DNA from: AWTP1-13 sp963770295
Lineage (GTDB): Bacteria > Pseudomonadota > Alphaproteobacteria > Rhizobiales > Hyphomicrobiaceae
Assembly (NCBI GenBank): GCA_963770295.1
Contig: CAVYPA010000008.1
Coordinates: 124,001-188,000, forward strand
DNA: 64,000 nucleotides
Direction: 5' to 3'
Each line of letters begins with the position of its first letter. Positions within the stretch are counted from its first letter, which is position 1. The position numbers were made by a program, and so were the translations under genes. A model generated the notes under the pieces. It saw nothing but the letters and a program-made list of their open reading frames with translations. It did not search any database and was not told the DNA's origin. Below are positions 18,235 through 26,614 of this stretch, piece after piece.

Positions 18235-18543
18235 ATGACACCGTTCATGCACAGGCTTGGCGGCGCCATGGCCGTGGCAGTTGGGTTGGCAGGCCCGGCC
18301 GAGGCGCAATGTACCACCATTGGTGGCAAGGGCACCGGCGGCTCCCTCGATAGCGCCCGATTCCAGGCGTACGAGGCCATGCTTCAGGGCACCGACCTTA
18401 GCATGTGGGCGAATTGGATGGTCACCGGGGCCAAGGTCGGCGAGGCACCCGGCTATCGGGTGGACGGACTGACTTTTAAATGCGGCCCCGGCGGGATAGG
18501 CCAAGAGTGCCGCGCCAGGGCCAAGTTCTGCAAAAAGGCCTAG
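18235..18543 (+). CDS. Small secreted four-cysteine protein, paralogue 1
   Basis: A 102-residue protein with a signal peptide ending A-E-A-Q and no family I can name. The mature part contains four cysteines spaced C-x56-C-x8-C-x6-C, with G-K-G-T-G-G-S, F-Q-A-Y-E-A-M-L-Q and A-P-G-Y segments shared with the next gene. The ATG at 18235 has GAGG directly upstream; the frame is open further upstream but would run through the terminator hairpin. It is probably periplasmic with two disulfides. The near-identical cysteine spacing in the next gene shows a tandem duplication. Confidence 0.75.
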   Translation: MTPFMHRLGGAMAVAVGLAGPAEAQCTTIGGKGTGGSLDSARFQAYEAMLQGTDLSMWANWMVTGAKVGEAPGYRVDGLTFKCGPGGIGQECRARAKFCKKA

Positions 18544-18584
18544 AGCGCCGAGACCCGTTCGGTTTGGACTCGCGAAGGAGAACG

Positions 18585-18908
18585 ATGATGAAGCGCGTGG
18601 GAAAGCTAATGCAACATGGTTTGGGACTGGCGGTGGCGGCCGCGGCGCTTGGCCTTGCCGCCGGCAGCGTTCAGGCCCAGTGCGTCAACAAGGCGGGCCA
18701 GGGCACCAATTCGTCGGAGGACGGTGCCAAGAGCCAAGCCTACGAGGCGGTCCTGCAAGCCACCGACTGGGGCATGTGGTCGGTTTGGATGGGGCAGGGC
18801 ATGAAATATGGCTCTGCGCCTGGATACAAAGTCAGCAATTTGAAGGCACGCTGCAAAAAGGGCGGGCTCGGGAGCGAGTGCGTGGTGCAGGCCAAACTTT
18901 GCAAGTGA
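18585..18908 (+). CDS. Small secreted four-cysteine protein, paralogue 2
   Basis: A 107-residue protein with an N-terminal signal peptide ending V-Q-A-Q. The mature region has exactly the same cysteine spacing as the preceding gene (C-x56-C-x8-C-x6-C) and shares Q-A-Y-E-A-V-L-Q-A-T-D, M-W-S-V-W-M and S-A-P-G-Y-K-V, so the two are tandem paralogues. AAGGAG lies before two adjacent ATGs (18585 and 18588), and either may be used. The function is unknown. Two conserved tryptophans and the disulfide pattern suggest a compact extracytoplasmic domain. Confidence 0.75.
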   Translation: MMKRVGKLMQHGLGLAVAAAALGLAAGSVQAQCVNKAGQGTNSSEDGAKSQAYEAVLQATDWGMWSVWMGQGMKYGSAPGYKVSNLKARCKKGGLGSECVVQAKLCK

Positions 18909-19037
18909 GCGCCCGAGCGTGACCGTGACTGATCGGCCACGGGACATGCAAAAGCGGCACCAGAAATCTGCATGCGCTCGGCAATGCAGACTGCTCGCGC
19001 CATAATGCGCCGTCCATGACTTGTTGGAGGTGAGGCT

Positions 19038-19298
19038 ATGAAAACGTGGTTCGGGATTGCGCTCGGCGGTTGCGCGCTAGCGGCGCTGGTGCTGTTCACC
19101 GGTGCGCCGGCCGAGGCAAAATGCGGCAAGGCAAGCGCTTCGGGCGTCGGCCTTGGACCGGAGATGGCCAAGGAAATGGCGAAGATGAATCTCGCCGCCG
19201 GCCTCCAAGACAAGAAGATGAAGGCCAGGGGCAAGGTCTCCTATTCGTGCTCTGGTCCCTTCATGTCGGAATGCAAGGCCAGCCAGCGCGCCTGCTAG
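19038..19298 (+). CDS. Small secreted four-cysteine protein, divergent relative
   Basis: An 86-residue protein with a signal peptide ending A-E-A-K. The mature part has four cysteines (C-x41-C-x7-C-x6-C) and ends in the octapeptide C-K-A-S-Q-R-A-C. The C-x6-C tail and the preceding S-x-x-x-C layout match the two paralogues upstream, although overall identity is low. GGAGGTGAGGCT lies before the ATG. A hairpin terminator follows at 19321. The function is unknown. Confidence 0.72.
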   Translation: MKTWFGIALGGCALAALVLFTGAPAEAKCGKASASGVGLGPEMAKEMAKMNLAAGLQDKKMKARGKVSYSCSGPFMSECKASQRAC

Positions 19299-19320
19299 GC
19301 TAGCGTTTTCAAGGGTTTGA

Positions 19321-19352
19321 GGGGCCGACCGGCACGCCGGACGGTCCCTTTT
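19321..19352 (+). terminator. Probable Rho-independent terminator
   Basis: The stem GGGGCCGACCGG / CCGGACGGTCCC (one mismatch, one G-T pair) closes a short CACG-type loop and is followed by TTTT. It lies 23 bases after the stop of the 86-residue secreted protein. Confidence 0.6.
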
Positions 19353-19486
19353 GCGCCTGCGACGGCCTAATCCCCGCTGGGGCGCCCCGGCCCGGCGAAC
19401 TATTTACACTTTGGTTGCCTCCCTGCACTAGACTGCTCAGCGCGGGCTGCGGCATCCTCCTCTCGGGCCAAAACGGACAGACCACA

Positions 19487-19843
19487 ATGATGCTCAAGTC
19501 CCTCCTGCTATCGCTTGGCGTGCTCGCAATCGGGGCTGCGACAGGACCTGTCGCCGCCCAGGAGGGACGCAGTGCGCGTATGGTGACGACGGCGGATGCG
19601 CCGCAAAAAGTGCGCGCCTACCGCAAGAAGCGACCGCCGCTGGAGATCGACATTTATGCCCCGCGGCGCCGCGTGGGGGGCTATTCGTATCGTGCGCCGG
19701 ACGTCGCCAGCAGCTACAACTCGCGCAACCCGCCGCCCTATATGCACGTGCGTCAGACGCCGAGCGGTCCCTTCGACAGCGGCTTCTGGTTCGATTCGGC
19801 GTGTTGTGGACTGCACGGCGGCGACGCCCCCTACCCCCACTGA
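19487..19843 (+). CDS. Small secreted hypothetical protein
   Basis: A 118-residue protein with a signal peptide (L-L-L-S-L-G-V-L-A-I-G ... V-A-A-Q). The mature part is rich in Arg, Pro and Tyr (R-K-K-R-P-P, R-R-R-V-G-G-Y-S-Y) and ends with F-D-S-G-F-W-F-D-S-A-C-C-G. It has adjacent cysteines rather than the C-x6-C tail of its neighbours, so it is not an obvious paralogue. Two adjacent ATGs (19487, 19490) are possible starts. The function is unknown. Confidence 0.65.
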   Translation: MMLKSLLLSLGVLAIGAATGPVAAQEGRSARMVTTADAPQKVRAYRKKRPPLEIDIYAPRRRVGGYSYRAPDVASSYNSRNPPPYMHVRQTPSGPFDSGFWFDSACCGLHGGDAPYPH

Positions 19844-19895
19844 ACCTGATCGCGCGCGTGCAAAAAGCACCGCGCCGATGGCACCTTGCGATGCG

Positions 19896-19940
19896 CGCCG
19901 GCCACGGCGCGGCGAGAGCCGCGGGCCGGCGTGTTTTTTT
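19896..19940 (+). terminator. Strong Rho-independent terminator
   Basis: CGCCGGCC (19896-19903) pairs with GGCCGGCG (19924-19931). Inside it, CGCGGC-GAGA-GCCGCG forms a perfect stem with a GNRA-type tetraloop, and seven Ts follow at 19934-19940. An overlapping inverted repeat (19925-19961: GCCGGCGTGTTTT / AAAACACCCGCCGGC) may give termination on the other strand too. Confidence 0.8.
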
Positions 19941-20041
19941 AAGTAGAAAACACCCGCCGGCGAGGCCCACGTGCTCTAGGCACGGCGGGAGCGGGGGCTA
20001 TAGTATGCTGCCAGTCCTCGACGAAAATTGGAGCGTGCTCA

Positions 20042-20425
20042 ATGCGCTGTCACTCTATTTTCGCCACGCTTGCCGCCGCCGTGGCCGTCCTCGGGATCGG
20101 CGCCAACTCCGCTGCGGCGCGCTGCACGACGCTTGCCTTTTCGGTCAACGACTACGGTAAGGATGGTCCCACCAAGGACGCCAAAGACCTGCTCGAGAAG
20201 TACATTGCCAAGTGGACGAAGGACAACAATGTCACGAACTACACGGTTGGCACAAAAGACGTGAGCTGCGAGCTCTTCCTTAACTTTATTGTCTTTGACG
20301 AACACACCTGCAAGGCCAGCGCGCTGGTGTGCTGGCCCGGCGAGGGTGGACCGCCGCCAGCTGCGGCGGCCCCCGCGGCGAGGCCGCCCGTCGCCAAGCC
20401 CGCCGCCAAGAAGTCGGCGGGCTAA
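20042..20425 (+). CDS. Small secreted four-cysteine protein with Ala/Pro/Lys tail
   Basis: A 127-residue protein with a signal peptide ending S-A-A-A-R. The mature domain has four cysteines (C-x47-C-x13-C-x6-C) and the same final C-K-A-S-x-x-x-C signature as the 86-residue protein at 19038. It therefore looks like a further relative in the cluster. After the domain comes a low-complexity tail of Pro, Ala and Lys, possibly a flexible or envelope-interacting linker. It is convergent with the ThDP enzyme gene, 21 bases away. The function is unknown. Confidence 0.72.
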   Translation: MRCHSIFATLAAAVAVLGIGANSAAARCTTLAFSVNDYGKDGPTKDAKDLLEKYIAKWTKDNNVTNYTVGTKDVSCELFLNFIVFDEHTCKASALVCWPGEGGPPPAAAAPAARPPVAKPAAKKSAG

Positions 20426-20446
20426 GACCCGTGCGAGGACCACAGT

Positions 20447-22099
20447 TTAAGTCGAGTATTGGGCGAACTGCAGCGTCCCGGCGCGGGCGCGGTAGTCGGT
20501 GCGCACGTTGACGACGGCGACGCGACCCTTATCCACCTCACGTTGAGCGCGCACGAGCGCCGGGCGGATGTCCTCGGCCTTATCGACGTAGTCGCCGTAA
20601 CAACCGAGCGCCTCCGCCATCTTTTCGTAGCGCGTGTAGCCGAGGTCGCGGCCGGGCTTTTCGCGCTTGGGATCCGCGGTCCAGCCGCCGTTGAGGCTGA
20701 TGACGACGAGAACGGGCAGCTTGTGGCGCACTGCCGTGTCGAGTTCCATGGCGTTGAGCCCGAACGAGCCGTCGCCATGCAGGCACACCACCTGCTTGTC
20801 GGGCTTGGCGAGCTTGGCGCCGAGCGCGAAGGGAAGGCCGACGCCCATCGTGCCGAAGGGCCCCGAGTTCAGGCGATGGCCGGGCGTGTGCGTCTGCATG
20901 GATTGACGCCCGAAGTTCAACACTTCCTGCCCGTCAACCACCAGGATAGCGTCCCGATCAATGAAGTTGTTGATCTCCTCGCACAAGCGCAGGGGATGGA
21001 TATCGCCGTCCTCGATCGGCTTGTTGGCGCCGGGCGAGGTTAGTTTTTCGGCGACGCCATCGGCGAGCCGCTTGCGCCAATCTTTGAAGCGATCGGGATC
21101 GACCTTGCCCTTCATACCGGTCAGGATCTGGTTCAGCACCATCCTGCAATCGCCGACGATGCCGATGTCGATCTTGCGGGGCGCGGTGGCGATCTCATTG
21201 GCATCGATGTCGATGCGGGCGATCTTGGCCTCGGCATTGAAGCGCGGCGGGGCCGCGTGGCTGATGATGTAGTTCATGCGCGTGCCGAGCACGATAATGA
21301 GGTCGGCGTCTTTGAACGCGGTCGAGCGCATGGACAGGTAGGAGAGGGAATGATCGTCAGGCACCACACCGCGGCCTTGCGGCGTGGTGTAGAAGGGAAT
21401 GCCGGCGGTCTCGACGAGCTCACGCATCTCGGTCCAGGCGCGCGACCAGATGACGCCGCTGCCTGAGACGATGACGGGCTTCTTGGCTTTTGACAGCGCC
21501 AGGATCAGGGCATCGACCTGCGCGGGATCGCCCAGCGGACGCGCATTAAGGAGCGGGCGGCCGCTCATCGACCAGTCGACCTGTTCTTCCTCAATTTTGC
21601 TGTAGAGCAGGTCGCCGGGGAAATCGAGATAGGTCGGACCAGGCTTGCCGCTCATGGCGTGCTGGAAGGCGTTGTTGACCTGCTCGGGAATGCGCTTGAG
21701 ATTATAGACGCGGTCGGCCCACTTCACGCAGCCGCGCATGATGGCGACCTGGTCGATCTCCTGGAAGACCTGGCGGCCGAACTGCAGGATCGGGCTCGAA
21801 CCGCCGATCGCCACCACCGGGCAGCAGTCGATCAAGGCGTTGGCCATGCCGGTGGTAAGATTGATCACGCCCGGGCCGCTCGCGGCCATGCAGACGCTCG
21901 GCCGTTGCAGCAGTCGGCTGTAGGCCTGCCCCATCAGGGCCGCCGCCTGCTCGTGGCGCACGTCGATCGGTCGGATGCCTTCCTTGATGCAGGAGGCTTC
22001 CGCTAGCAGCATCGGCCCGCCCATGATGAAGAGGAGGTTGTCGGTGCCCTCCTTTTTCAGGGCTTTTGCCAGAATTTCCGAGCCCGTCAGCTCCGCCAT
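20447..22099 (-). CDS. ThDP-dependent enzyme, oxalyl-CoA-decarboxylase / 2-hydroxyacyl-CoA-lyase-like
   Basis: A 550-residue thiamine-diphosphate enzyme with catalytic Glu50 (V-R-H-E-Q-A-A) and the C-terminal cofactor motif G-D-G-S-F-G ... N-G-G. The start at 22099 has GAGGAGG upstream; the longer frame lacks one. Pairing with a CaiB/BaiF CoA-transferase next door recalls the oxalate (frc-oxc) pair or acyloin-type 2-hydroxyacyl-CoA lyases. Acetolactate synthase is the other possible reading, but no ilv gene is near. It is probably co-transcribed after the CoA-transferase and the cyclase-like hydrolase. Confidence 0.8.
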   Translation of the reverse strand: MAELTGSEILAKALKKEGTDNLLFIMGGPMLLAEASCIKEGIRPIDVRHEQAAALMGQAYSRLLQRPSVCMAASGPGVINLTTGMANALIDCCPVVAIGGSSPILQFGRQVFQEIDQVAIMRGCVKWADRVYNLKRIPEQVNNAFQHAMSGKPGPTYLDFPGDLLYSKIEEEQVDWSMSGRPLLNARPLGDPAQVDALILALSKAKKPVIVSGSGVIWSRAWTEMRELVETAGIPFYTTPQGRGVVPDDHSLSYLSMRSTAFKDADLIIVLGTRMNYIISHAAPPRFNAEAKIARIDIDANEIATAPRKIDIGIVGDCRMVLNQILTGMKGKVDPDRFKDWRKRLADGVAEKLTSPGANKPIEDGDIHPLRLCEEINNFIDRDAILVVDGQEVLNFGRQSMQTHTPGHRLNSGPFGTMGVGLPFALGAKLAKPDKQVVCLHGDGSFGLNAMELDTAVRHKLPVLVVISLNGGWTADPKREKPGRDLGYTRYEKMAEALGCYGDYVDKAEDIRPALVRAQREVDKGRVAVVNVRTDYRARAGTLQFAQYST

Positions 22100-22201
22100 G
22101 GTCGTGTCCTCCTCAACGCGGCAGTCCCTAAGCTGGGGCAGCGATGTGATACGGGGGGACGGCGCCAGCGGGGCCGCCAACATCGCGCCGGCCGAGGGGC
22201 C

Positions 22202-23437
22202 TCAACGGCCCCCAACCACGCGGTCCTGCAGCAACCCTTCCACTTCGCGTTCGCTGAGGCCGAGCCAGTCCTTCAGCACCTCGGCGGAATGCTCTCCCAG
22301 TAGGGGTGAGGCCTTGACCGCCGGTGGCGCGCCGTCGTGGCGCACCGGCCAGGCCGGCATGCGGTAGTCCTTGACCACCGGGTGATCCATCACCTGCAGG
22401 ATGCCGCGCGCGTGCATCGTTGCATCCTCGATCAGCTCCTTGGTGTCGAGCACCGCGCCCGCCGGAATGCCCGCCCCGCCAAGCAGGCGCATGGCCTCGT
22501 GCTTGTCGTGCTGCTTGGTCCAGTCGGAAACGATGGCGTTGATGGTGGCCTCGTGCTCGAGGCGCGCCGCCGGACTGGCGTAACGCGGATCGTCGATGAG
22601 ATCCTGGCGGCCGATCACCTGCAGCAGGCGCTTCCAATGTTCGGGATTGGCGCGGCTGGTGTAGACGTAAATGTAGTCGTTGGGGCCGCCGCCCATGCAG
22701 GGGAAGATGCCCTGCGGGGGATTGCCGCCCGACACCGACTGGTCACCGACCCGCGGCACTGGTCCGCCTTTACGCGCCTGGGTGGCGAAGGCGAGGCGAA
22801 TGTAATGCAACATGGCGTCCTGCATCGCCACCTGCAGCCGCTGGCCCTTGCCGGTGGTCTTCTTTTCGAACAGCGCGCCCAGAATAGAGATGGCGAGCAG
22901 CATGCCCGTGCCGGTGTCGCCCAGGGTTGGACCGGGCTTGATGGGCGGTCCGCCGGGCGAACCGCTGATGCTCATGATGCCGCCGACCGCCTGGGCGATC
23001 ATGTCGAAGGCAAGGTTGCCCTCGAACGGGCTGCCCTCGCCGAAGCCCTTGACCTGGGCATAGATCAGGCCGGGATTGATCTTGGCCAGCACCTCATAAC
23101 CGAGCCCCAGGCGCTCGATGGCGCCGGGCGCGAAATTCTCCACGAACACGTCGGCTTTGGTTGCCAGATCCATGACCAGCTTCTTGCCGATGCCCGACTT
23201 CAGGTCGATCGCCAGCGACTTCTTGTTGGCGTTGAAGCTGAGGAAATAAAACGAATCCCGATCCGGTTCGGACAAGATAATGCGGCCGGGATCGCCGGCC
23301 TTGGGGTTTTCGACCTTGACCACCTCGGCCCCGAGCCAGGCCAGCGCCTCGGTTGAGGAGGGGCCTGCCTCGAACTGGGACAGGTCCAATACGCGCACGC
23401 CCTTGAGACATTCGAGCGCCTTGCCATTACCTTGCAT
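22202..23437 (-). CDS. CaiB/BaiF family (class III) CoA-transferase
   Basis: A 411-residue class III CoA-transferase. It begins with G-V-R-V-L-D-L-S-Q-F-E-A-G-P, then G-A-E-V-V-K-V-E-N-P. The catalytic Asp is in L-A-F-D-M-I-A-Q-A, with G-G-x-x-S-I-S-G after it. Members move CoA between carboxylic acids such as formyl-CoA/oxalate or carnitine derivatives. The ATG at 23437 was chosen because the upstream frame starts only with TTG; GGGAG lies 10 bases before the ATG. It lies between the cyclase-like gene (93 bp upstream) and the ThDP enzyme (102 bp downstream). Confidence 0.88.
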   Translation of the reverse strand: MQGNGKALECLKGVRVLDLSQFEAGPSSTEALAWLGAEVVKVENPKAGDPGRIILSEPDRDSFYFLSFNANKKSLAIDLKSGIGKKLVMDLATKADVFVENFAPGAIERLGLGYEVLAKINPGLIYAQVKGFGEGSPFEGNLAFDMIAQAVGGIMSISGSPGGPPIKPGPTLGDTGTGMLLAISILGALFEKKTTGKGQRLQVAMQDAMLHYIRLAFATQARKGGPVPRVGDQSVSGGNPPQGIFPCMGGGPNDYIYVYTSRANPEHWKRLLQVIGRQDLIDDPRYASPAARLEHEATINAIVSDWTKQHDKHEAMRLLGGAGIPAGAVLDTKELIEDATMHARGILQVMDHPVVKDYRMPAWPVRHDGAPPAVKASPLLGEHSAEVLKDWLGLSEREVEGLLQDRVVGGR

Positions 23438-23530
23438 TGCGTCTCTGCTCCCATCTCCTTGCAAGAATTTTGCGGCAATTTAACCGCGTCCGCCCGTTGC
23501 GGCGCAATCGCTCGTTTCGCACGCCTGCCG

Positions 23531-24592
23531 TCAAACTGTTGCAACCGGGGTTGCCGGCGACCCCACGGCTCCCGGCAACCGCAGCGGGGGTCCGGTGAAC
23601 AGGAAGCGGCTGCGGTTGTTGGCCCTGAGCCAGTCGGCCAGCTCCGAGAGGCGGAACAACTCGCCCAGATTGACGCCGGTCTTGAACAGGCAGTGTTGAT
23701 GCAGGGGCAGCATGGCGCAGTCGCCCGGGGCAAAGGCCTGCGGCAGCAGCTCGACGGCGTAGTTGTCGGCGATCAGGGCGACGAGTTTGGTCTCCGACAC
23801 CCATTGCTGCAGGCGCTTGTCGCTGCCATCAAGACCCGTGCAACTCGTCTCCAGCCGCTCCTTGTCGGGCGTCTTGTTGCCTTCCAACACGACCTCGTCG
23901 AAGCCCGTGCGCAGCAGCACAAAATCGCCGGCCTCCACGGTAACCCCGTCGGCCGCCATCACGCGCATCAAGTCCGCGTAGCCCACGGGCTGGCGCTTGC
24001 GGCCAAAGTGGGCGAACAGATCGATCAAGACGCCGCGGCCCTGCAGGCATTTGACGGCCATGTTTTCGACGCCGAGCGCCTTGGCGTACGACGTCCCCTT
24101 GGCCTCGACGAAGGTGCCGGGGACGGCACCGGACTCCTTGCCCTCGGTCGGTCCGACCAGGTCGATGCCGCCGCGGTAGCCGTTGTAGAACGTGGGCTCG
24201 GGTGTGCCCGTATCGTTGGCATCGAACAGGGCACCGACGTGGGCCAGCGTGTCCCACTGCGTCGAATACTGCAGGTGCAGGACCACGGCATCGTCGTTGA
24301 CCACATCCGTCATGCCCGGCCTGTCCCAGGCGGTGCGGTAGAGCCAGTTCGGCTTGTCGCCGCGCAGCGTGGGGCGCAGCAGCGGGGGATGCCGACGCGG
24401 GTTCAGGAGATTGCCGCCGGGATAGTCAAGCGGCAGTGATAGGCAGAAGGTCTTGCCCTCTTTGACTTCGGCGATGCCTTCTTTGACCTTGGTCGGGGTA
24501 AGCTCGTTGAGGCGCCCAAGCTGATCGTCAGGTCCGTAGTCTCCCCAGGTGGAATTTTCTGGACGCTTCTTCCAGCGCTTGTTCTCGAGCAT
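23531..24592 (-). CDS. Cyclase-family (kynurenine-formamidase-like) metal-dependent hydrolase
   Basis: A 353-residue protein of the putative cyclase family (Pfam Cyclase), longer than the classic 210-residue KynB. The metal-site region is visible as Q-W-D-T-L-A-H-V-G-A-L-F-D, with D-F-V-L-L-R-T-G in the second half. AAGGAAAG precedes the ATG at 24592. These enzymes hydrolyse amides, lactones or related bonds. It is first in the minus-strand group with the CoA-transferase and the ThDP enzyme, so a shared catabolic route is likely. Confidence 0.82.
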   Translation of the reverse strand: MLENKRWKKRPENSTWGDYGPDDQLGRLNELTPTKVKEGIAEVKEGKTFCLSLPLDYPGGNLLNPRRHPPLLRPTLRGDKPNWLYRTAWDRPGMTDVVNDDAVVLHLQYSTQWDTLAHVGALFDANDTGTPEPTFYNGYRGGIDLVGPTEGKESGAVPGTFVEAKGTSYAKALGVENMAVKCLQGRGVLIDLFAHFGRKRQPVGYADLMRVMAADGVTVEAGDFVLLRTGFDEVVLEGNKTPDKERLETSCTGLDGSDKRLQQWVSETKLVALIADNYAVELLPQAFAPGDCAMLPLHQHCLFKTGVNLGELFRLSELADWLRANNRSRFLFTGPPLRLPGAVGSPATPVATV

Positions 24593-24762
24593 GTGTGTCT
24601 TTCCTTGGCTAGGCGCGCGCGGGTTGAATGGCCGCGCTTGCCCCAACTCTAGCACCCAGGCGAGGCGTGCGTCTGCCATGGCTCGCCCCGGCGCGGCGGC
24701 ATTGTGAGTGGAGTGGAAACCGCGCTAGGCTTGGCGGCCGGCGAGAGGTTGGGAGAAGCGGA

Positions 24763-25824
24763 ATGGGCAAGAAGATTGTGATCGTTGGGACCGGCGCGGT
24801 CGGCGGCTACGCCGGCGCGCATATGGTGCAGGCGGGTGAGGACGTGACCTTCATCGATCCATGGCCCGCCCACGTCGATCACATGCGCCAGCACGGCTTG
24901 CGCGTGACCCACGCCCGGGACGTGGCGGAATTCACTGTGCCCGCGCGCGCCCTGCATCTCACCGACGTGCAGCAGCTCAGCAAGGACAAGCCGGTCGACA
25001 TCGCCTTCATCTGCACGAAGTCCTACGACACGGCCTGGGCGGCCATGATGATCGGCCAATACCTGGCCGCCGACGGCTATCTGGTTTCGCTGCAGAACTG
25101 CATGAACGAGGAAACGATCGCCGGGGTCGTGGGCTGGGGTAAGACGCTCGGCTGCATCGCCAGCTCCATCACGGTCAATCTGCCCGACCCCGGCCACATC
25201 CACCGCGGTGCGGGCAAACGCGGGGCCGCCCACACCGTGTTCCGGGCGGGCGAGGTGCACGGGCGCATCACCCGGCGCGCCGAGGAGGTGGGTCGGTTAG
25301 TCGGCTATGCCGACAGCGCCAAGGCCACCGCCAACCTGTGGGGCGAACGCTGGTCGAAACTCGTCGCCAACGTCATGGGTAATGGCCTCTCGGCGTGCAC
25401 CGGCCTCACGGGGGCGCAAATGCTGGACCATGATGCCATCCGGCGCTTCTCGACGCGTCTTGGCAGCGAGGCCATCCGGGTCGGAGAGGCGCTCGGCTAT
25501 CAGCTCGAGGAGATCTTGCATTTGCCGCCCGAGACCGTCGCCCGGGCAGGGGAGGGCGACGCGGCTGCCATGCGTGCCTGCGACGAACAACGACGCAAGG
25601 ACAGCAAGGCCACCTCCGCCGACCAGCGCCCGTCCATGGGCCAGGACATGCAAAAGGGCCGGCGCACAGAAATCGAGTTCCTGAACGGCTACGTGGTGCG
25701 CGAGGGCACACGGCTCGCGCTGCCCTGCCGTGCCAACGCCGCCCTCACCGAGATCGTCAAGCGGGTCGAGCGGGGCGAATTGGCGCCCGACCCGCGCCAT
25801 ATCAGCGAGTTGCGGCTGAACTGA
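24763..25824 (+). CDS. Ketopantoate-reductase-like (2-dehydropantoate 2-reductase family) protein
   Basis: A 353-residue NAD(P)-dependent reductase. The N-terminal Rossmann motif is I-V-I-V-G-T-G-A-V-G-G-Y, and the family segment C-T-K-S-Y-D-T appears near residue 85. The late region R-P-S-M-G-Q-D and E-I-E-F-L-N-G-Y matches the ApbA/PanE C-terminal domain. The ATG at 24763 follows GGGAGAAG. It is divergent from the cyclase operon. True pantothenate synthesis is possible, but the gene's isolation from panB/panC and its extra length make a paralogous catabolic reductase equally likely. Confidence 0.82.
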   Translation: MGKKIVIVGTGAVGGYAGAHMVQAGEDVTFIDPWPAHVDHMRQHGLRVTHARDVAEFTVPARALHLTDVQQLSKDKPVDIAFICTKSYDTAWAAMMIGQYLAADGYLVSLQNCMNEETIAGVVGWGKTLGCIASSITVNLPDPGHIHRGAGKRGAAHTVFRAGEVHGRITRRAEEVGRLVGYADSAKATANLWGERWSKLVANVMGNGLSACTGLTGAQMLDHDAIRRFSTRLGSEAIRVGEALGYQLEEILHLPPETVARAGEGDAAAMRACDEQRRKDSKATSADQRPSMGQDMQKGRRTEIEFLNGYVVREGTRLALPCRANAALTEIVKRVERGELAPDPRHISELRLN

Positions 25825-25877
25825 TCCCCTGCGCGTCATGGGGCGCGCCGGCCGGGACGGCGCCTTGGGGCTGGCCT

Positions 25878-26078
25878 TTAGTGCAACCGGGGGCCGCGGC
25901 TCTGGTCGATTTGCCGGCGCAGCCATCGCACCGCCAACTCTGCCGTGTCGAACAGCATGCGATGCTGCATCACATGGTCCAAGTAGACGAGCCAGCTGCC
26001 GCCGCGGTTAAGGATGGCAATCCGCCGCCCGCGGTAGGTGTCCGACCAAAAATCCTCGATGTGCTCAAGTGCCTGCAT
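25878..26078 (-). CDS. Small conserved-looking hypothetical protein
   Basis: A 66-residue soluble protein with TGAGG before its ATG at 26078. It is predicted to be mixed alpha/beta and rich in Arg and His (W-S-D-T-Y-R-G-R-R-I-A-I-L, W-L-V-Y-L-D-H-V-M-Q). The well-balanced amino-acid composition and the ribosome-binding site favour a real gene over a chance frame. It converges with the ketopantoate-reductase-like gene, 53 bases away. I do not recognise the family. Confidence 0.5.
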   Translation of the reverse strand: MQALEHIEDFWSDTYRGRRIAILNRGGSWLVYLDHVMQHRMLFDTAELAVRWLRRQIDQSRGPRLH

Positions 26079-26598
26079 GACTTTGCCTCACAATCATCGC
26101 TCCTGGCCCCGTTGGCGGGGCCTTATTGCGCGCTTAACCCCTAAAACGTCGCCGCGTTCCCGTTCCGCCGCCCTGAACCTTAGCGCGCCCGCGCCAGGGC
26201 TGATCCCAAACTCGGCGCGCCGGCCGGGACCGGGCCGCAAGGACCTTGCCGCGACCAAGCAACTTTCGTGCAAGGCTGAGGGGATGCGGCGGCGTGCCCG
26301 GCCAGGAGCGAAAAAAGGGCCGCAATTTCCGGGCCGCGGCGGCCCCGCAGATCAAGCGCCAGCGGGCCAGCGCGCGTGCCAAGCCTGATCACTTCGTGAG
26401 CAAGAAGCCTTATTGCTGCCACCTTTCGAGGCAGAGCGGCGCGGGTTGGCCACGGCCGGCCGGCGCCTGGGCCAGGACCCGCGGTCGCCGAGGGTACGGT
26501 GCAAAGGCTTGTTGGTGGCGCCGGGGGGCGGGTCAGACGAGTTGGATCAGATTGACTTGGAGTCAGACCGACTTTGGGGGTCAGACCGACTTGGGGGG
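26079..26598. other. 520-bp spacer with tandem repeat, no gene seen
   Basis: No open frame here has a credible start and composition. The only structure I see is the 17-18 bp tandem repeat at its right end, described separately. Long frames on the minus strand run through the repeat and look like shadows. Confidence 0.5.
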
Positions 26599-26614
26599 TC
26601 AGACCGACTTGGGG
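26562..26614. repeat. 17-18 bp tandem repeat at the 3' end of the EVE gene
   Basis: Three copies of GTCAGACCGACTTGGGG (26562-26579, 26580-26597, 26598-26614) lie head to tail, with degenerate copies at 26530-26560. On the minus strand each copy reads CCCCAAGTCGGTCTGAC, which is the last four codons plus stop of the EVE gene. The array is therefore a serial duplication of that gene's 3' end. Confidence 0.85.
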
